A program made the position numbers and the translations under genes. A DNA stretch of 5,711 nt from Thalassospiraceae bacterium (GTDB lineage: Bacteria > Pseudomonadota > Alphaproteobacteria > Rhodospirillales > Magnetovibrionaceae), in the NCBI GenBank assembly GCA_030638205.1, contig DAOWFB010000044.1:1-5711 (forward strand). Reading direction: 5' to 3'. A model generated the notes under the pieces. The model saw nothing but the letters and a program-made list of their open reading frames with translations. It was not told the DNA's origin and searched no databases. Below are positions 1 through 5,711 of the stretch, in pieces; position 1 is the first letter of the stretch, and each line of letters opens with the position of its first letter.

Positions 1-1146
1 GATGATGTGCTTTATTCCGGCGTGCGTTCGGTAACCGACCTTATGGTTCGTCCCGGACTTATCAACTTGGATTTTGCTGACGTTCGCTCGGTAATGAACG
101 AAATGGGCAAAGCCATGATGGGCACCGGCGAAGCCGAAGGCGAGCGCCGTGCGCTTGATGCCGCCGAAGCAGCTATTTCCAACCCATTGTTGGATGATGC
201 CTCGATGGCAGGTGCCAATGGTGTTCTTATCAACATCACCGGCGGTTCCGATATGACCTTGTTTGAGGTTGATGAAGCCGCCAACCGCATCCGGGCCGAG
301 GTTGATCAGGATGCCTACATTATTTTTGGCTCCACCTACGAAGAGGGTCTCGATGGCCGCATGCGCGTATCGGTTGTTGCAACCGGTATCGATGCTGAAA
401 ATTCACGTCGCCAAACACCAACGGTTCTGGGTATGGAAGAAGCGGTTGGTGTTTCCCGTCCGCGTGTATTGGGCATGGAAGAGGCCGAGGTGTTAGCAGA
501 AGTAGCAATAGCCGAGGCAGCATCAGAAACACCAGCACCAGAAATAAATGCCGAAATAAACGATAGCGACCTGCTTAGCGCCGAAGACGTTGCCGCGGCT
601 GCGTCCGAGTTAGAAATGGTCGAAGAAACTTCTGCTGAAATCTCAAGTGAAGCACCTATGGGCGCAGTGGAAATTGAATTCGTAGAAGAAGACATTACCA
701 CCGAAGAGATGGCCCCGCTACCGACACCACCGGCCATGCCAAACGCTGAAGCCGAAGATGCCTTCATCCCATCGGCACCTGCAGTAATTAATGATAGCGA
801 TGAGGCGGCAACCAAGAAGGCCGACCCATTTGCCGCTGCCGCCATGGAAAACGGCACCCAGATGGATGAGGGTGACCTTAGGCGGGGCGTGAGCCGTGGC
901 CCAAGCCTGTTTGAAAGGGTTACCGGAAGCGCTAAAAACACCATCAATGGGTTTGTCTCCCCTAAGTCGGAGCCACAGGCAGCAGAACCTGAAAAATCAG
1001 AAGCCGTCCCCGCCCCAGTTGCAGAATTAGCAGCGGTAAGCGAGCCAACATTGGGCGGAATGGACAGCGAGGAACGCATTCAGGGTTCATCTACCGAAGA
1101 CGATCTCCTTGATATTCCAGCATTTTTACGCAGACAGGCAAATTAA
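1..1146 (+). CDS. ftsZ: Cell division protein FtsZ, C-terminal part (5' end outside window)
   Basis: FtsZ is the tubulin-like GTPase that polymerises into the cytoplasmic Z ring and recruits the division machinery. The reading frame is open from base 1, so the N-terminal GTP-binding half lies upstream. Visible are RPGLINLDFADVRSVM (window codons 18-32), which carries the T7-loop pattern GxxNxDxxD with Asp24 and Asp27 completing the GTPase site of the next subunit, then GVLINITGG and the final strand MRVSVVATGID (about codon 131). A linker of about 230 residues follows. It is acidic, rich in Ala, Glu and Pro, and probably disordered. Near its end is the block PSLFERVTG (901-927), which I recall from other alphaproteobacterial FtsZ proteins. 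The protein ends in DLLDIPAFLRRQAN, the conserved C-terminal peptide that binds membrane anchors such as FtsA. The stop is TAA at 1144-1146. Identity is certain; only the linker is unusual, being long and repeat-bearing. Confidence 0.98.
   Translation, partial: DDVLYSGVRSVTDLMVRPGLINLDFADVRSVMNEMGKAMMGTGEAEGERRALDAAEAAISNPLLDDASMAGANGVLINITGGSDMTLFEVDEAANRIRAEVDQDAYIIFGSTYEEGLDGRMRVSVVATGIDAENSRRQTPTVLGMEEAVGVSRPRVLGMEEAEVLAEVAIAEAASETPAPEINAEINDSDLLSAEDVAAAASELEMVEETSAEISSEAPMGAVEIEFVEEDITTEEMAPLPTPPAMPNAEAEDAFIPSAPAVINDSDEAATKKADPFAAAAMENGTQMDEGDLRRGVSRGPSLFERVTGSAKNTINGFVSPKSEPQAAEPEKSEAVPAPVAELAAVSEPTLGGMDSEERIQGSSTEDDLLDIPAFLRRQAN
424..486 (+). repeat. Duplicated VLGMEEA motif in the FtsZ linker
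   Basis: The peptide VLGMEEA is encoded at 424-444 and again at 466-486, separated by seven residues (VGVSRPR). The two DNA copies differ at several third-codon positions (for example ctg/ttg, ggt/ggc, gcg/gcc), so the peptide is better kept than the DNA. This argues against a very recent duplication. The repeat sits just after the GTPase domain, at the start of the disordered linker. A second shorter echo, INDSD, occurs at 556-570 and 787-801. No function is known to me for either motif. Confidence 0.8.
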
Positions 1147-1158
1147 GGCAGAAAACAA

Positions 1159-1189
1159 GGGGTATTTAGTAGCCACACCTGCTAACCCC
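1159..1189 (+). other. Imperfect hairpin just after ftsZ
   Basis: The RNA could fold as GGGGT (1159-1163) with ACCCC (1185-1189), and TAGTAG (1167-1172) with CTGCTA (1179-1184) using one G-U pair. The loop would be CCACAC, with a three-base bulge on the 5' side. No T-run follows, so it is not a terminator by itself. It might protect the ftsZ mRNA 3' end, or be chance. Confidence 0.3.
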
Positions 1190-1237
1190 CAGCTAACCCA
1201 TTGGGAATATGTAACATTAGGTAACAATCATTGATTT

Positions 1238-1291
1238 GAGCGCCTCAGGGCAGGGTGTTACACCCTTAAACCTAAGAGGCGCTCTTTCTTT
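1238..1291 (+). terminator. Intrinsic terminator after ftsZ
   Basis: A perfect 9-bp stem is formed by GAGCGCCTC (1238-1246) and GAGGCGCTC (1276-1284), followed at once by the T-rich tract TTTCTTTGTC. Inside the outer stem is a second small hairpin, AGGGTG (1252-1257) with CACCCT (1261-1266) and loop TTA, so the structure is nested rather than a simple stem-loop. It lies 91 nt after the ftsZ stop and before lpxC. It would end ftsZ transcripts and leave lpxC to its own promoter, or to readthrough if termination is incomplete. Confidence 0.85.
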
Positions 1292-1298
1292 GTCTATC

Positions 1299-1345
1299 TT
1301 TTGAATATTTAGCTAAAGAATGTTTTGAATATTTAGCTAAAGAAT
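1299..1345 (+). repeat. Exact 24-bp-period tandem duplication with dyads, upstream of lpxC
   Basis: A 23-base unit starting TTTTGAATATTTAGC and ending TAAAGAAT occurs at 1299-1321 and, without a mismatch, at 1323-1345, with one G between. Each copy contains the perfect 10-bp palindrome TTTAGCTAAA (1308-1317 and 1332-1341), so the two dyad centres are 24 bp apart. The array starts in the T-rich tail of the ftsZ terminator and ends 13 nt before the lpxC ATG. It therefore lies where the lpxC promoter or 5' leader must be. It could be a duplicated operator, duplicated promoter elements, or a neutral slippage product. I see no convincing -35/-10 pair. Confidence 0.95.
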
Positions 1346-1358
1346 ACGGAACAATTTT

Positions 1359-2348
1359 ATGTCACCCACCACAGTTATGAAGATTGATGATCTAAAACAG
1401 AAAACGCTTAAAAGCACCATTGGCTGCTCGGGCGTTGGTCTGCATTCTGGCGATAAAATAAGCATGACCTTGCACCCGGCAGATGCCGACAGCGGGATTG
1501 TGTTTCGTCGTTCTGACATCAATGGCGGCGGCGTTGAAATTAAAGCAAGCTTCGATAATGTTCGCGATACCCGTCTTTGCACCACAATTGGCGATGAGAA
1601 CGGTGTATTAATTTCTACCATCGAACATCTTATGGCGGCACTTGCTGGTGCTGGTGTTGATAACGCATTGGTTGATGTGGTTGGCGGCGAAGTTCCAATC
1701 ATGGACGGCAGTGCCGCACCATTTATGTTTCTAATTGATTGCGCTGGTTTGGTTGAGCAGGATGCCCCCAAGCGCGTGGTTCGCGTTGTAAAACCAGTTG
1801 TTGTTTCCGACGAAGGCAAATCTGCATCACTTTTTCCTTCTAATGAATTTTCCATAGATTTTGAAATTGATTTTGACAGTAGCGCAATTCAACGCCAATC
1901 AATGCGTGTCGACATGATAGACGGTGTGTTCAAAAATGAACTTTCCCGCGCACGGACGTTTGGTTTCATGCACGAAGTAGAAGCATTACGCGCAGCTGGA
2001 TTTGCCAAGGGCGGATCACTTGATAACGCGGTTGTCGTAAGCGGCGATGAAATTCTTAACGAAGACGGCCTTCGTTTTGATGATGAGTTTGTACGTCATA
2101 AAATACTTGACGCTGTTGGCGACCTTTATCTTGCTGGCGGAACCATTGCTGGGCATTTCTCGGGCGTTTGCACGGGGCACTCGCTCAACAATAAATTGCT
2201 GAGAGCACTTTTTGCAGATGCATCAAATTATGAATGGATTAATGCATCAGACTTGGCGGCAAGCACGCCTGTAAAAGCCGATGTCAAAGCCGATAATTCT
2301 GCATCATGGGACAGGGAAGCGGTTGCCGCAATCCCGGCTACCGCCTAA
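1359..2348 (+). CDS. lpxC: UDP-3-O-acyl-N-acetylglucosamine deacetylase LpxC
   Basis: LpxC is the cytoplasmic zinc hydrolase that removes the acetyl group from UDP-3-O-acyl-GlcNAc, the committed step of lipid A synthesis. The 329-residue product covers the whole family fold. It opens with QKTLKSTIGCSGVGLHSGD (residues 14-32), then STIEHLMAALAG with the catalytic Glu89 and zinc ligand His90. The motif VPIMDGSAAPF is at 112-122 and SRARTFGF at 196-203. NEDGLRFDDEFVRHKILDAVGDL carries zinc ligands His247 and Asp251, and GHSLNNKLLRAL carries the catalytic His274. Roles are assigned by analogy with E. coli Glu78, His79, His238, Asp242 and His265. After YEWI (about residue 294) comes an Ala-rich tail of some 35 residues. 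ATG 1359 is chosen because a weak CGGA lies 8 nt upstream; ATG 1377 (MKIDDL) has no such sequence and would remove only six residues. Confidence 0.98.
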   Translation: MSPTTVMKIDDLKQKTLKSTIGCSGVGLHSGDKISMTLHPADADSGIVFRRSDINGGGVEIKASFDNVRDTRLCTTIGDENGVLISTIEHLMAALAGAGVDNALVDVVGGEVPIMDGSAAPFMFLIDCAGLVEQDAPKRVVRVVKPVVVSDEGKSASLFPSNEFSIDFEIDFDSSAIQRQSMRVDMIDGVFKNELSRARTFGFMHEVEALRAAGFAKGGSLDNAVVVSGDEILNEDGLRFDDEFVRHKILDAVGDLYLAGGTIAGHFSGVCTGHSLNNKLLRALFADASNYEWINASDLAASTPVKADVKADNSASWDREAVAAIPATA

Positions 2349-2542
2349 AATACAAATATTTTTCTGGCATCTTTCTAATTTTAATATCTTGGCTGATTGG
2401 GGCGATTCGCTCCAAAATCTGTCGTGCATCCGTTTATGTCTCGTTTATCTTTGGCCTTGCTGCCTCTCTATTGTACTTAAACAGGCGGAAAACATGGCCC
2501 CAAGACGCCGCAATAACCCTATTGGGGGTTATTGCCCAATAG
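2306..2542 (+). CDS. Doubtful small hydrophobic protein overlapping the lpxC 3' end
   Basis: I do not recognise this 78-codon frame. It starts inside the last codons of lpxC in another frame (43-nt overlap) and ends at TAG 2540-2542. The translation has two hydrophobic stretches, FSGIFLILISWLIGAI (residues 19-34) and ASVYVSFIFGLAASLLYL (41-58), joined by the basic loop RSKICR and followed by NRRK. That would suit a two-helix membrane hairpin with positive-inside loops. Against it, no Shine-Dalgarno sequence precedes ATG 2306, the DNA is T-rich (which yields hydrophobic translations by chance), and the overlapping frame 2281-2556 is also open. It may be an unrecognised small membrane protein, a gene remnant or noise. 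Confidence 0.22.
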   Translation: MGQGSGCRNPGYRLKYKYFSGIFLILISWLIGAIRSKICRASVYVSFIFGLAASLLYLNRRKTWPQDAAITLLGVIAQ

Positions 2543-2653
2543 CCAATATGGCGTGATATAACATTTTGTATGGTGCTATTGTATGTCAGCCCTAATGAGG
2601 GGCAGAAATAGCGCGAAATAAATACATAAAATAATACGGGAAAATCACCTCAG
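2349..2653 (+). other. lpxC-bamD intergenic region
   Basis: This 305-nt gap has no recognisable gene apart from the doubtful small ORF covering its first two thirds. Its second half holds the competing inverted repeats at 2511-2581, a short direct repeat TTGTATG (2566-2572 and 2579-2585), and A/T-rich sequence just before bamD. A weak promoter-like pair is TTGCCC (2532-2537) with GATATA (2555-2560) at 17-nt spacing, but it is a poor match and should not be relied on. There is no stem followed by a T-run, so I see no clear terminator between lpxC and bamD. Readthrough from lpxC into bamD is possible. Confidence 0.6.
2511..2581 (+). other. Overlapping, partly exclusive hairpins upstream of bamD
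   Basis: Three pairings are visible. CAATAACCC (2511-2519) pairs perfectly with GGGTTATTG (2526-2534) around a 6-nt loop. TATTGGG (2520-2526) pairs perfectly with CCCAATA (2535-2541). CAATAGC (2537-2543) pairs with GCTATTG (2575-2581). The second competes with both the first, whose loop and 3' arm it uses, and the third, whose 5' arm it shares. The first and third can coexist. None is followed by a T-run. The arrangement resembles a switching leader but may only be AT-rich dyads or an mRNA processing site. Confidence 0.5.
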
Positions 2654-3472
2654 ATGATGCCAGTTAAACCTAAAAAAATCAGAAGCCTGTTAGTTGGTGT
2701 AACCATTTCCGCATTGGGAATGATCACAGTGGCTTGTTCAACCACAGATGAGGCACCTGAATATGTAGAACAACCTGTTGAGGTTCTCTACAACACCGCA
2801 GTCAATGCCCTCGAGAATGAACAGTATGATATTGCCGCCCAACGTTTTGACGAGGTTGAGCGCCAGCACCCGTATTCAAAATGGGCGACCAAATCTCAGA
2901 TTATGTCTGCCTACAGTCTTTATATGTCCAACAAATATGACGAGGCTATTTTGGCGTTGGATCGTTACATCCAGCTTCATCCATCGAGCAAGGACACGGC
3001 TTACGCTTATTATCTAAAAGGGCTTACATACTACGAACAGATTTCAGATGTTGGGCGCGATCAGGAAATGACCGAAAATGCCAGCGCGTTATTTGCAGAA
3101 TTAATGAAGCGCTTCCCTGAAAGCAAGTATGCAAAAGATGCTAAAATAAAGTTTGAACTAACAAAGGATCACATGGCGGGCAAGGAAATGAGCGTTGGTC
3201 GTTATTATCTTGACCGCAAGATGTATCTTGCTGCCATAAACAGGTTCAAGCTGGTGGTGGATAAATACCAGACCACCACTCATATCCCAGAGGCTCTTCA
3301 CCGATTGGTTGAGGCATACCTTGCGTTGGGCGTTGTAGATGAGGCACAAAAATATGCGGCGGTGCTGGGGCATAATTATGCTTCCAGTCCATGGTATTTG
3401 GATTCTTACGCTATTTTAGAAGGCCCCAGCGTGCGCCCGCCTGAAGATAAATCTTGGTATAAACTCTGGTAA
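2654..3472 (+). CDS. bamD: Outer membrane assembly lipoprotein BamD (ComL/YfiO family)
   Basis: BamD is the essential lipoprotein partner of BamA in the complex that folds and inserts beta-barrel proteins into the outer membrane. The 272-residue product begins with a lipoprotein signal peptide: basic KPKKIR, the hydrophobic stretch SLLVGVTISALGMITVA, then Cys28, the predicted lipidated residue. Ser29 at +2 favours outer-membrane sorting. From about residue 41 helical TPR-type repeats run to about 245. They include LYNTAVNALENEQYDIAAQRFDEVERQHPYSKWA (residues 45-78), with the family-typical HPYSKWA, then YDEAILALDRYIQLHP and SDVGRDQ (131-137), another family-typical motif. The protein ends in WYKLW. 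ATG 2654 gives a full signal peptide; ATG 2657 directly follows and is equally possible. No strong ribosome binding site is visible, the nearest purine run being CGGGA 12 nt upstream. The stop leads into recN after 15 nt. Confidence 0.96.
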   Translation: MMPVKPKKIRSLLVGVTISALGMITVACSTTDEAPEYVEQPVEVLYNTAVNALENEQYDIAAQRFDEVERQHPYSKWATKSQIMSAYSLYMSNKYDEAILALDRYIQLHPSSKDTAYAYYLKGLTYYEQISDVGRDQEMTENASALFAELMKRFPESKYAKDAKIKFELTKDHMAGKEMSVGRYYLDRKMYLAAINRFKLVVDKYQTTTHIPEALHRLVEAYLALGVVDEAQKYAAVLGHNYASSPWYLDSYAILEGPSVRPPEDKSWYKLW

Positions 3473-3475
3473 GGA
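3471..3475 (+). promoter_or_regulatory. Shine-Dalgarno sequence AAGGA before recN
   Basis: AAGGA overlaps the bamD stop codon (TAA 3470-3472). It lies 12 nt before the recN ATG at 3488, which is long, but only 5 nt before another ATG at 3481 in a different frame. That second ATG opens only a ten-codon ORF ending at TGA 3511-3513. The site is the only good ribosome binding sequence here. It links recN translation closely to the end of bamD. Confidence 0.6.
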
Positions 3476-3487
3476 CACCCATGCCGG

Positions 3488-5176
3488 ATGTTGGTACGGC
3501 TTTCCATCCGTGACGTTGTGCTGATTGACCGTCTTGAGCTTGAGTTCGGTCAGGGCTTAAGTGTGCTTACGGGCGAAACCGGGGCCGGTAAATCCATTTT
3601 GCTAGATGCCTTGGGTCTTGCCTTGGGCCGCAGGGCCGAAGCCAGACTGGTTCGTCATGGCCAAGAGCAAGCATCGGTAACAGCTGAGTTTGATATGGAT
3701 GCTAGCAATCCATTATGGCGCAAGCTGGAAGAACACGGCATCATCAGCGATGGTGGCCCATTGTTGTTGAGGCGGGTACTGGGCGCCAATGGAAAGTCTC
3801 GGGCATTTATCAACGACCAAGCAATTAGCGTTTCCTTGTTGGCGGAAATTGGCGCGGAAATTGTCGAAATACATGGCCAGTTCGATAACCAAAAACTGAT
3901 GAGCCCCTCGTCACACATTGGATTGTTAGACGCCCTTGGCAAACATCAAAGAATGCTGTCGGTGGTTGGTTCGGCATTTCAGCTCTGGCGGGATGCGGTG
4001 GCTGAATTAACCCGCGCGACCGAGGCATTGGAAGCAGCCAAAAGAGACGAAGAATATCTAAGCCATGCGGTGGATGAGCTGCGCGCTATTTCCCCTGAAA
4101 AAGGCGAAGAACAGCGTCTGGCGCAGGAACGGACAATGATGATGCATGGCGAAAAATTGGTTGAAGCCATGAACAAGGCCGCAGGAATTATTGGTTCCGG
4201 CGCGGGGGTTGAACGCAAAGTCCGTGATGCCATACGCAAGCTTGAACCGGTTCAGGAAAAAGCTGAAGGTCTTCTTGATGAAGCGTTAAAGGCGTTGGAC
4301 GATGCGTCTGAAAATCTGGCCCAAGCATCAAACGAATTAAACAAGGCAGCGGCAAAAGTTAATCTTGACCCAGCAGTTCTTGAACAAGCCGAAGACAGAT
4401 TGTTTAAGCTTCGCGCACTTTCACGCAAGCACAATGTTGAGGTTGATGCGCTTTGTGACCTTGCAATTGAATTGGAAAGCCAGCTAAAGCAAATAACCGA
4501 TGGTGGCAAACATTTGGAACAATTGTCCCGGGCCGAGCTTGAGGCCAAGGCAGATTACGCCAAGGCAGCAGAAAAAATATCCATCGCACGCAAAAAAGCA
4601 GCGGCAAAATTAGATAAATCAGTCGCGGCAGAGCTTGCCCCGCTTAAGCTGGGCTCGGCCCATTTTATAAGCAAAATCGAAAGCCTGCTCGGTGACGAGA
4701 CCGCCTGGGGGGAAAACGGGTTCGATAAGGTTGCGTTTGAGGTATCGACCAATCCCGGTGCACCATCGGGGCCATTAAACCGCATAGCATCAGGCGGTGA
4801 GTTGGCCCGTTTTATGCTGGCATTAAAGGTTGTTTTGGCCAAAGCCGACCCGGTGCCGACCTTGATTTTTGACGAGGTCGATGCCGGTATCGGCGGTGCG
4901 GTTGCCGATGCGGTTGGCGTGCGCCTTTCAAGCCTAAGTGGTGATGTGCAGGTTTTGGTGGTCACCCATAGCCCGCAGGTGGCCGCCCGTGGCGTTCAGC
5001 ATTTGCGGGTAAGCAAATCAGCTAAAAAGGGTGGCGATGACAAGGTTCTGACCATGGTTGAGGCTCTGGATGCGACCCAGCGCACCGATGAAATAGCCAG
5101 AATGCTATCGGGTGAACAGATAACAACCGAGGCCCGTGCCGCCGCTCAAAGCCTACTGCAAGGGGCGGCGGAATGA
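3488..5176 (+). CDS. recN: DNA repair protein RecN
   Basis: RecN is an SMC-like ATPase of the cytoplasm that acts in recombinational repair of double-strand breaks. The 562-residue product has the split ABC-ATPase layout. An N-terminal head carries Walker A GETGAGKS (residues 29-36) and the following EIVEIHGQFDNQKLMSP. A long helical, charged middle with probable coiled coil (about 165-380) contains the low-complexity stretches LDEALKALDDASENLAQA and AEKISIARKKAAAKL. A C-terminal head has the ABC signature SGGELAR (435-441), Walker B LIFDEVDAGIGG (Asp462, Glu463) and the switch histidine THSPQVAA (His494). It ends with DEIARMLSGEQITTEAR, typical of the family. Length and motifs are complete. 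ATG 3488 gives the usual RecN opening MLVRLSIRDVVLIDRL. It follows bamD by 15 nt and overlaps ligA by 4 nt, so it lies in the middle of a transcription unit. I see no LexA-type site in front of it. Confidence 0.98.
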   Translation: MLVRLSIRDVVLIDRLELEFGQGLSVLTGETGAGKSILLDALGLALGRRAEARLVRHGQEQASVTAEFDMDASNPLWRKLEEHGIISDGGPLLLRRVLGANGKSRAFINDQAISVSLLAEIGAEIVEIHGQFDNQKLMSPSSHIGLLDALGKHQRMLSVVGSAFQLWRDAVAELTRATEALEAAKRDEEYLSHAVDELRAISPEKGEEQRLAQERTMMMHGEKLVEAMNKAAGIIGSGAGVERKVRDAIRKLEPVQEKAEGLLDEALKALDDASENLAQASNELNKAAAKVNLDPAVLEQAEDRLFKLRALSRKHNVEVDALCDLAIELESQLKQITDGGKHLEQLSRAELEAKADYAKAAEKISIARKKAAAKLDKSVAAELAPLKLGSAHFISKIESLLGDETAWGENGFDKVAFEVSTNPGAPSGPLNRIASGGELARFMLALKVVLAKADPVPTLIFDEVDAGIGGAVADAVGVRLSSLSGDVQVLVVTHSPQVAARGVQHLRVSKSAKKGGDDKVLTMVEALDATQRTDEIARMLSGEQITTEARAAAQSLLQGAAE

Positions 5177-5711
5177 GCGCGAAAAAAGCTATTTTTCGCC
5201 ACATTGCACCCGCTGATTTAACTTCTGATGAAGCCGGGCATGAGCTTGAGGCCTTGGCCAAAGAAGTGGCGGAACACGACCTTCATTATCATCAAAACGA
5301 CACCCCGGTAATATCCGATGGTGAATATGATGCGCTAATCAGGCGCAATGGCGATATTGAGGCGAAATTTCCCCTGTTGGTTCGCTCCGATAGCCCCTCA
5401 AAAAAAGTCGGCGCAGTAGTAAAATCGGGTTTTTCCAAAATAAAACATTCCAAACCCATGCTGTCTCTGGGCAACGTATTTAGCGACGATGAATTACAAG
5501 ATTTTATTGATGGCATCAGGCGTTTTTTGAAAGAATTAAAAGACGATGCAAATGCACCGCTGGAAATGGTGGCTGAGCCAAAAATTGATGGGGTCTCAAT
5601 TGCGCTAAGATATGAAAATGGCATTTTAGTTCAGGCCGCCACCCGTGGTGACGGGTCAGTCGGCGAAGACGTAACCGAAAATGCAAAAACATTAAAAGAC
5701 ATACCGCAAAA
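5173..5711 (+). CDS. ligA: NAD-dependent DNA ligase LigA, N-terminal part (3' end outside window)
   Basis: LigA seals nicks in duplex DNA during replication and repair, using NAD+ to form a lysine-AMP intermediate. The frame is open from ATG 5173 to the window end, giving 179 complete codons. The N-terminal Ia domain contains HYHQNDTPVISDGEYDALI (residues 38-56), the NMN-binding region. Then come DSPSKKVG (73-80) and HSKPMLSLGNVF (92-103), both close to known LigA sequences. The nucleotidyltransferase motif I is EPKIDG (135-140), whose Lys137 is the adenylated lysine by comparison with E. coli Lys115. AATRGDGSVGEDVTEN follows (155-170). The remaining OB-fold, zinc, helix-hairpin-helix and BRCT domains would be downstream. 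The start is fixed by the ATGA overlap with the recN stop and by AAGGGG at 5160-5165, 7 nt upstream, which suggests translational coupling. Confidence 0.97.
   Translation, partial: MSAKKAIFRHIAPADLTSDEAGHELEALAKEVAEHDLHYHQNDTPVISDGEYDALIRRNGDIEAKFPLLVRSDSPSKKVGAVVKSGFSKIKHSKPMLSLGNVFSDDELQDFIDGIRRFLKELKDDANAPLEMVAEPKIDGVSIALRYENGILVQAATRGDGSVGEDVTENAKTLKDIPQ
5179..5199 (+). other. Perfect 8-bp inverted repeat in the first codons of ligA
   Basis: GCGAAAAA (5179-5186) is complementary to TTTTTCGC (5192-5199), with a 5-nt loop AGCTA. It starts four bases after the ligA start codon and lies entirely within coding sequence. In RNA the stem would be mostly A-U and weak. It might modestly affect ribosome loading at ligA, or simply reflect the Lys-Lys and Phe codons. 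Confidence 0.45.

Noticed and set aside
336..1079. Long open frame of 247 codons on the - strand under the ftsZ linker
   Set aside because: It is a Ser/Ala/Thr-rich mirror of the Ala/Glu-rich linker codons, with no recognisable domain. Open antisense frames are expected opposite such biased sequence.
1181..1226. Short direct repeats GCTAACCC (1181-1188, 1192-1199) and GTAACA (1211-1216, 1221-1226) after ftsZ
   Set aside because: Repeats of 6-8 bp this close together occur by chance, and they lie before the ftsZ terminator rather than at a promoter. No regular array is formed.
1337..1855. 172-codon frame on the - strand across the start of lpxC
   Set aside because: It lies opposite a gene with all LpxC catalytic motifs. 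Its translation is low-complexity and matches nothing I recognise.
2281..2556. 91-codon + strand frame overlapping the lpxC end
   Set aside because: It overlaps lpxC by 68 nt, has no ribosome binding site and translates to a mixed Cys/Pro-rich sequence without a domain. It is less plausible than the doubtful frame at 2306-2542.
4555..4965. 136-codon - strand frame opposite the recN C-terminal head
   Set aside because: The + strand here encodes the RecN signature and Walker B motifs; the antisense translation is a compositional shadow.
1..5711. Search for a novel defence, mobile or biosynthetic system
   Set aside because: All five clear genes are recognised housekeeping genes in a familiar order. 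I saw no transposase, integrase, toxin-antitoxin pair, CRISPR repeats, RNA gene or flanking inverted or direct repeats.

Overview
The window looks like a stretch of an alphaproteobacterial chromosome with a moderate, roughly even base composition. It holds five housekeeping genes, all on the + strand: the 3' end of ftsZ, then lpxC, bamD (comL), recN and the 5' part of ligA. This order of cell division, lipid A synthesis, outer-membrane assembly, DNA repair and DNA ligation is a familiar arrangement in Alphaproteobacteria. The FtsZ tail ending in DIPAFLRRQAN also fits that class. Genus or species cannot be fixed from the sequence alone.

Layout. Bases 1-1146 encode the end of the FtsZ GTPase domain, a long acidic disordered linker and the C-terminal anchor peptide. 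Bases 1147-1358 are non-coding. They hold an intrinsic terminator (1238-1291) and then an exact two-copy 24-bp tandem repeat, each copy carrying the dyad TTTAGCTAAA, directly before lpxC. LpxC (1359-2348) has all the expected catalytic residues. Bases 2349-2653 are a 305-nt gap with competing inverted repeats and a doubtful small hydrophobic ORF overlapping the lpxC end. From bamD onward the genes are tightly packed: bamD (2654-3472), 15 nt, recN (3488-5176), then a 4-nt ATGA overlap into ligA (5173 to the window end). They are probably transcribed together.

How the genes relate. FtsZ drives septation. LpxC commits precursor to lipid A, and BamD helps insert outer-membrane proteins, so these two supply the envelope that a dividing cell needs. 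RecN and LigA act in recombinational repair and nick sealing. The terminator suggests lpxC is transcribed separately from ftsZ.

I found no mobile element, CRISPR array, tRNA or rRNA, and no undescribed multi-gene system. The non-routine signals are small: the duplicated dyad before lpxC, the alternative hairpins and possible micro-ORF between lpxC and bamD, a duplicated motif in the FtsZ linker, and unusual translation-start contexts at recN and ligA.
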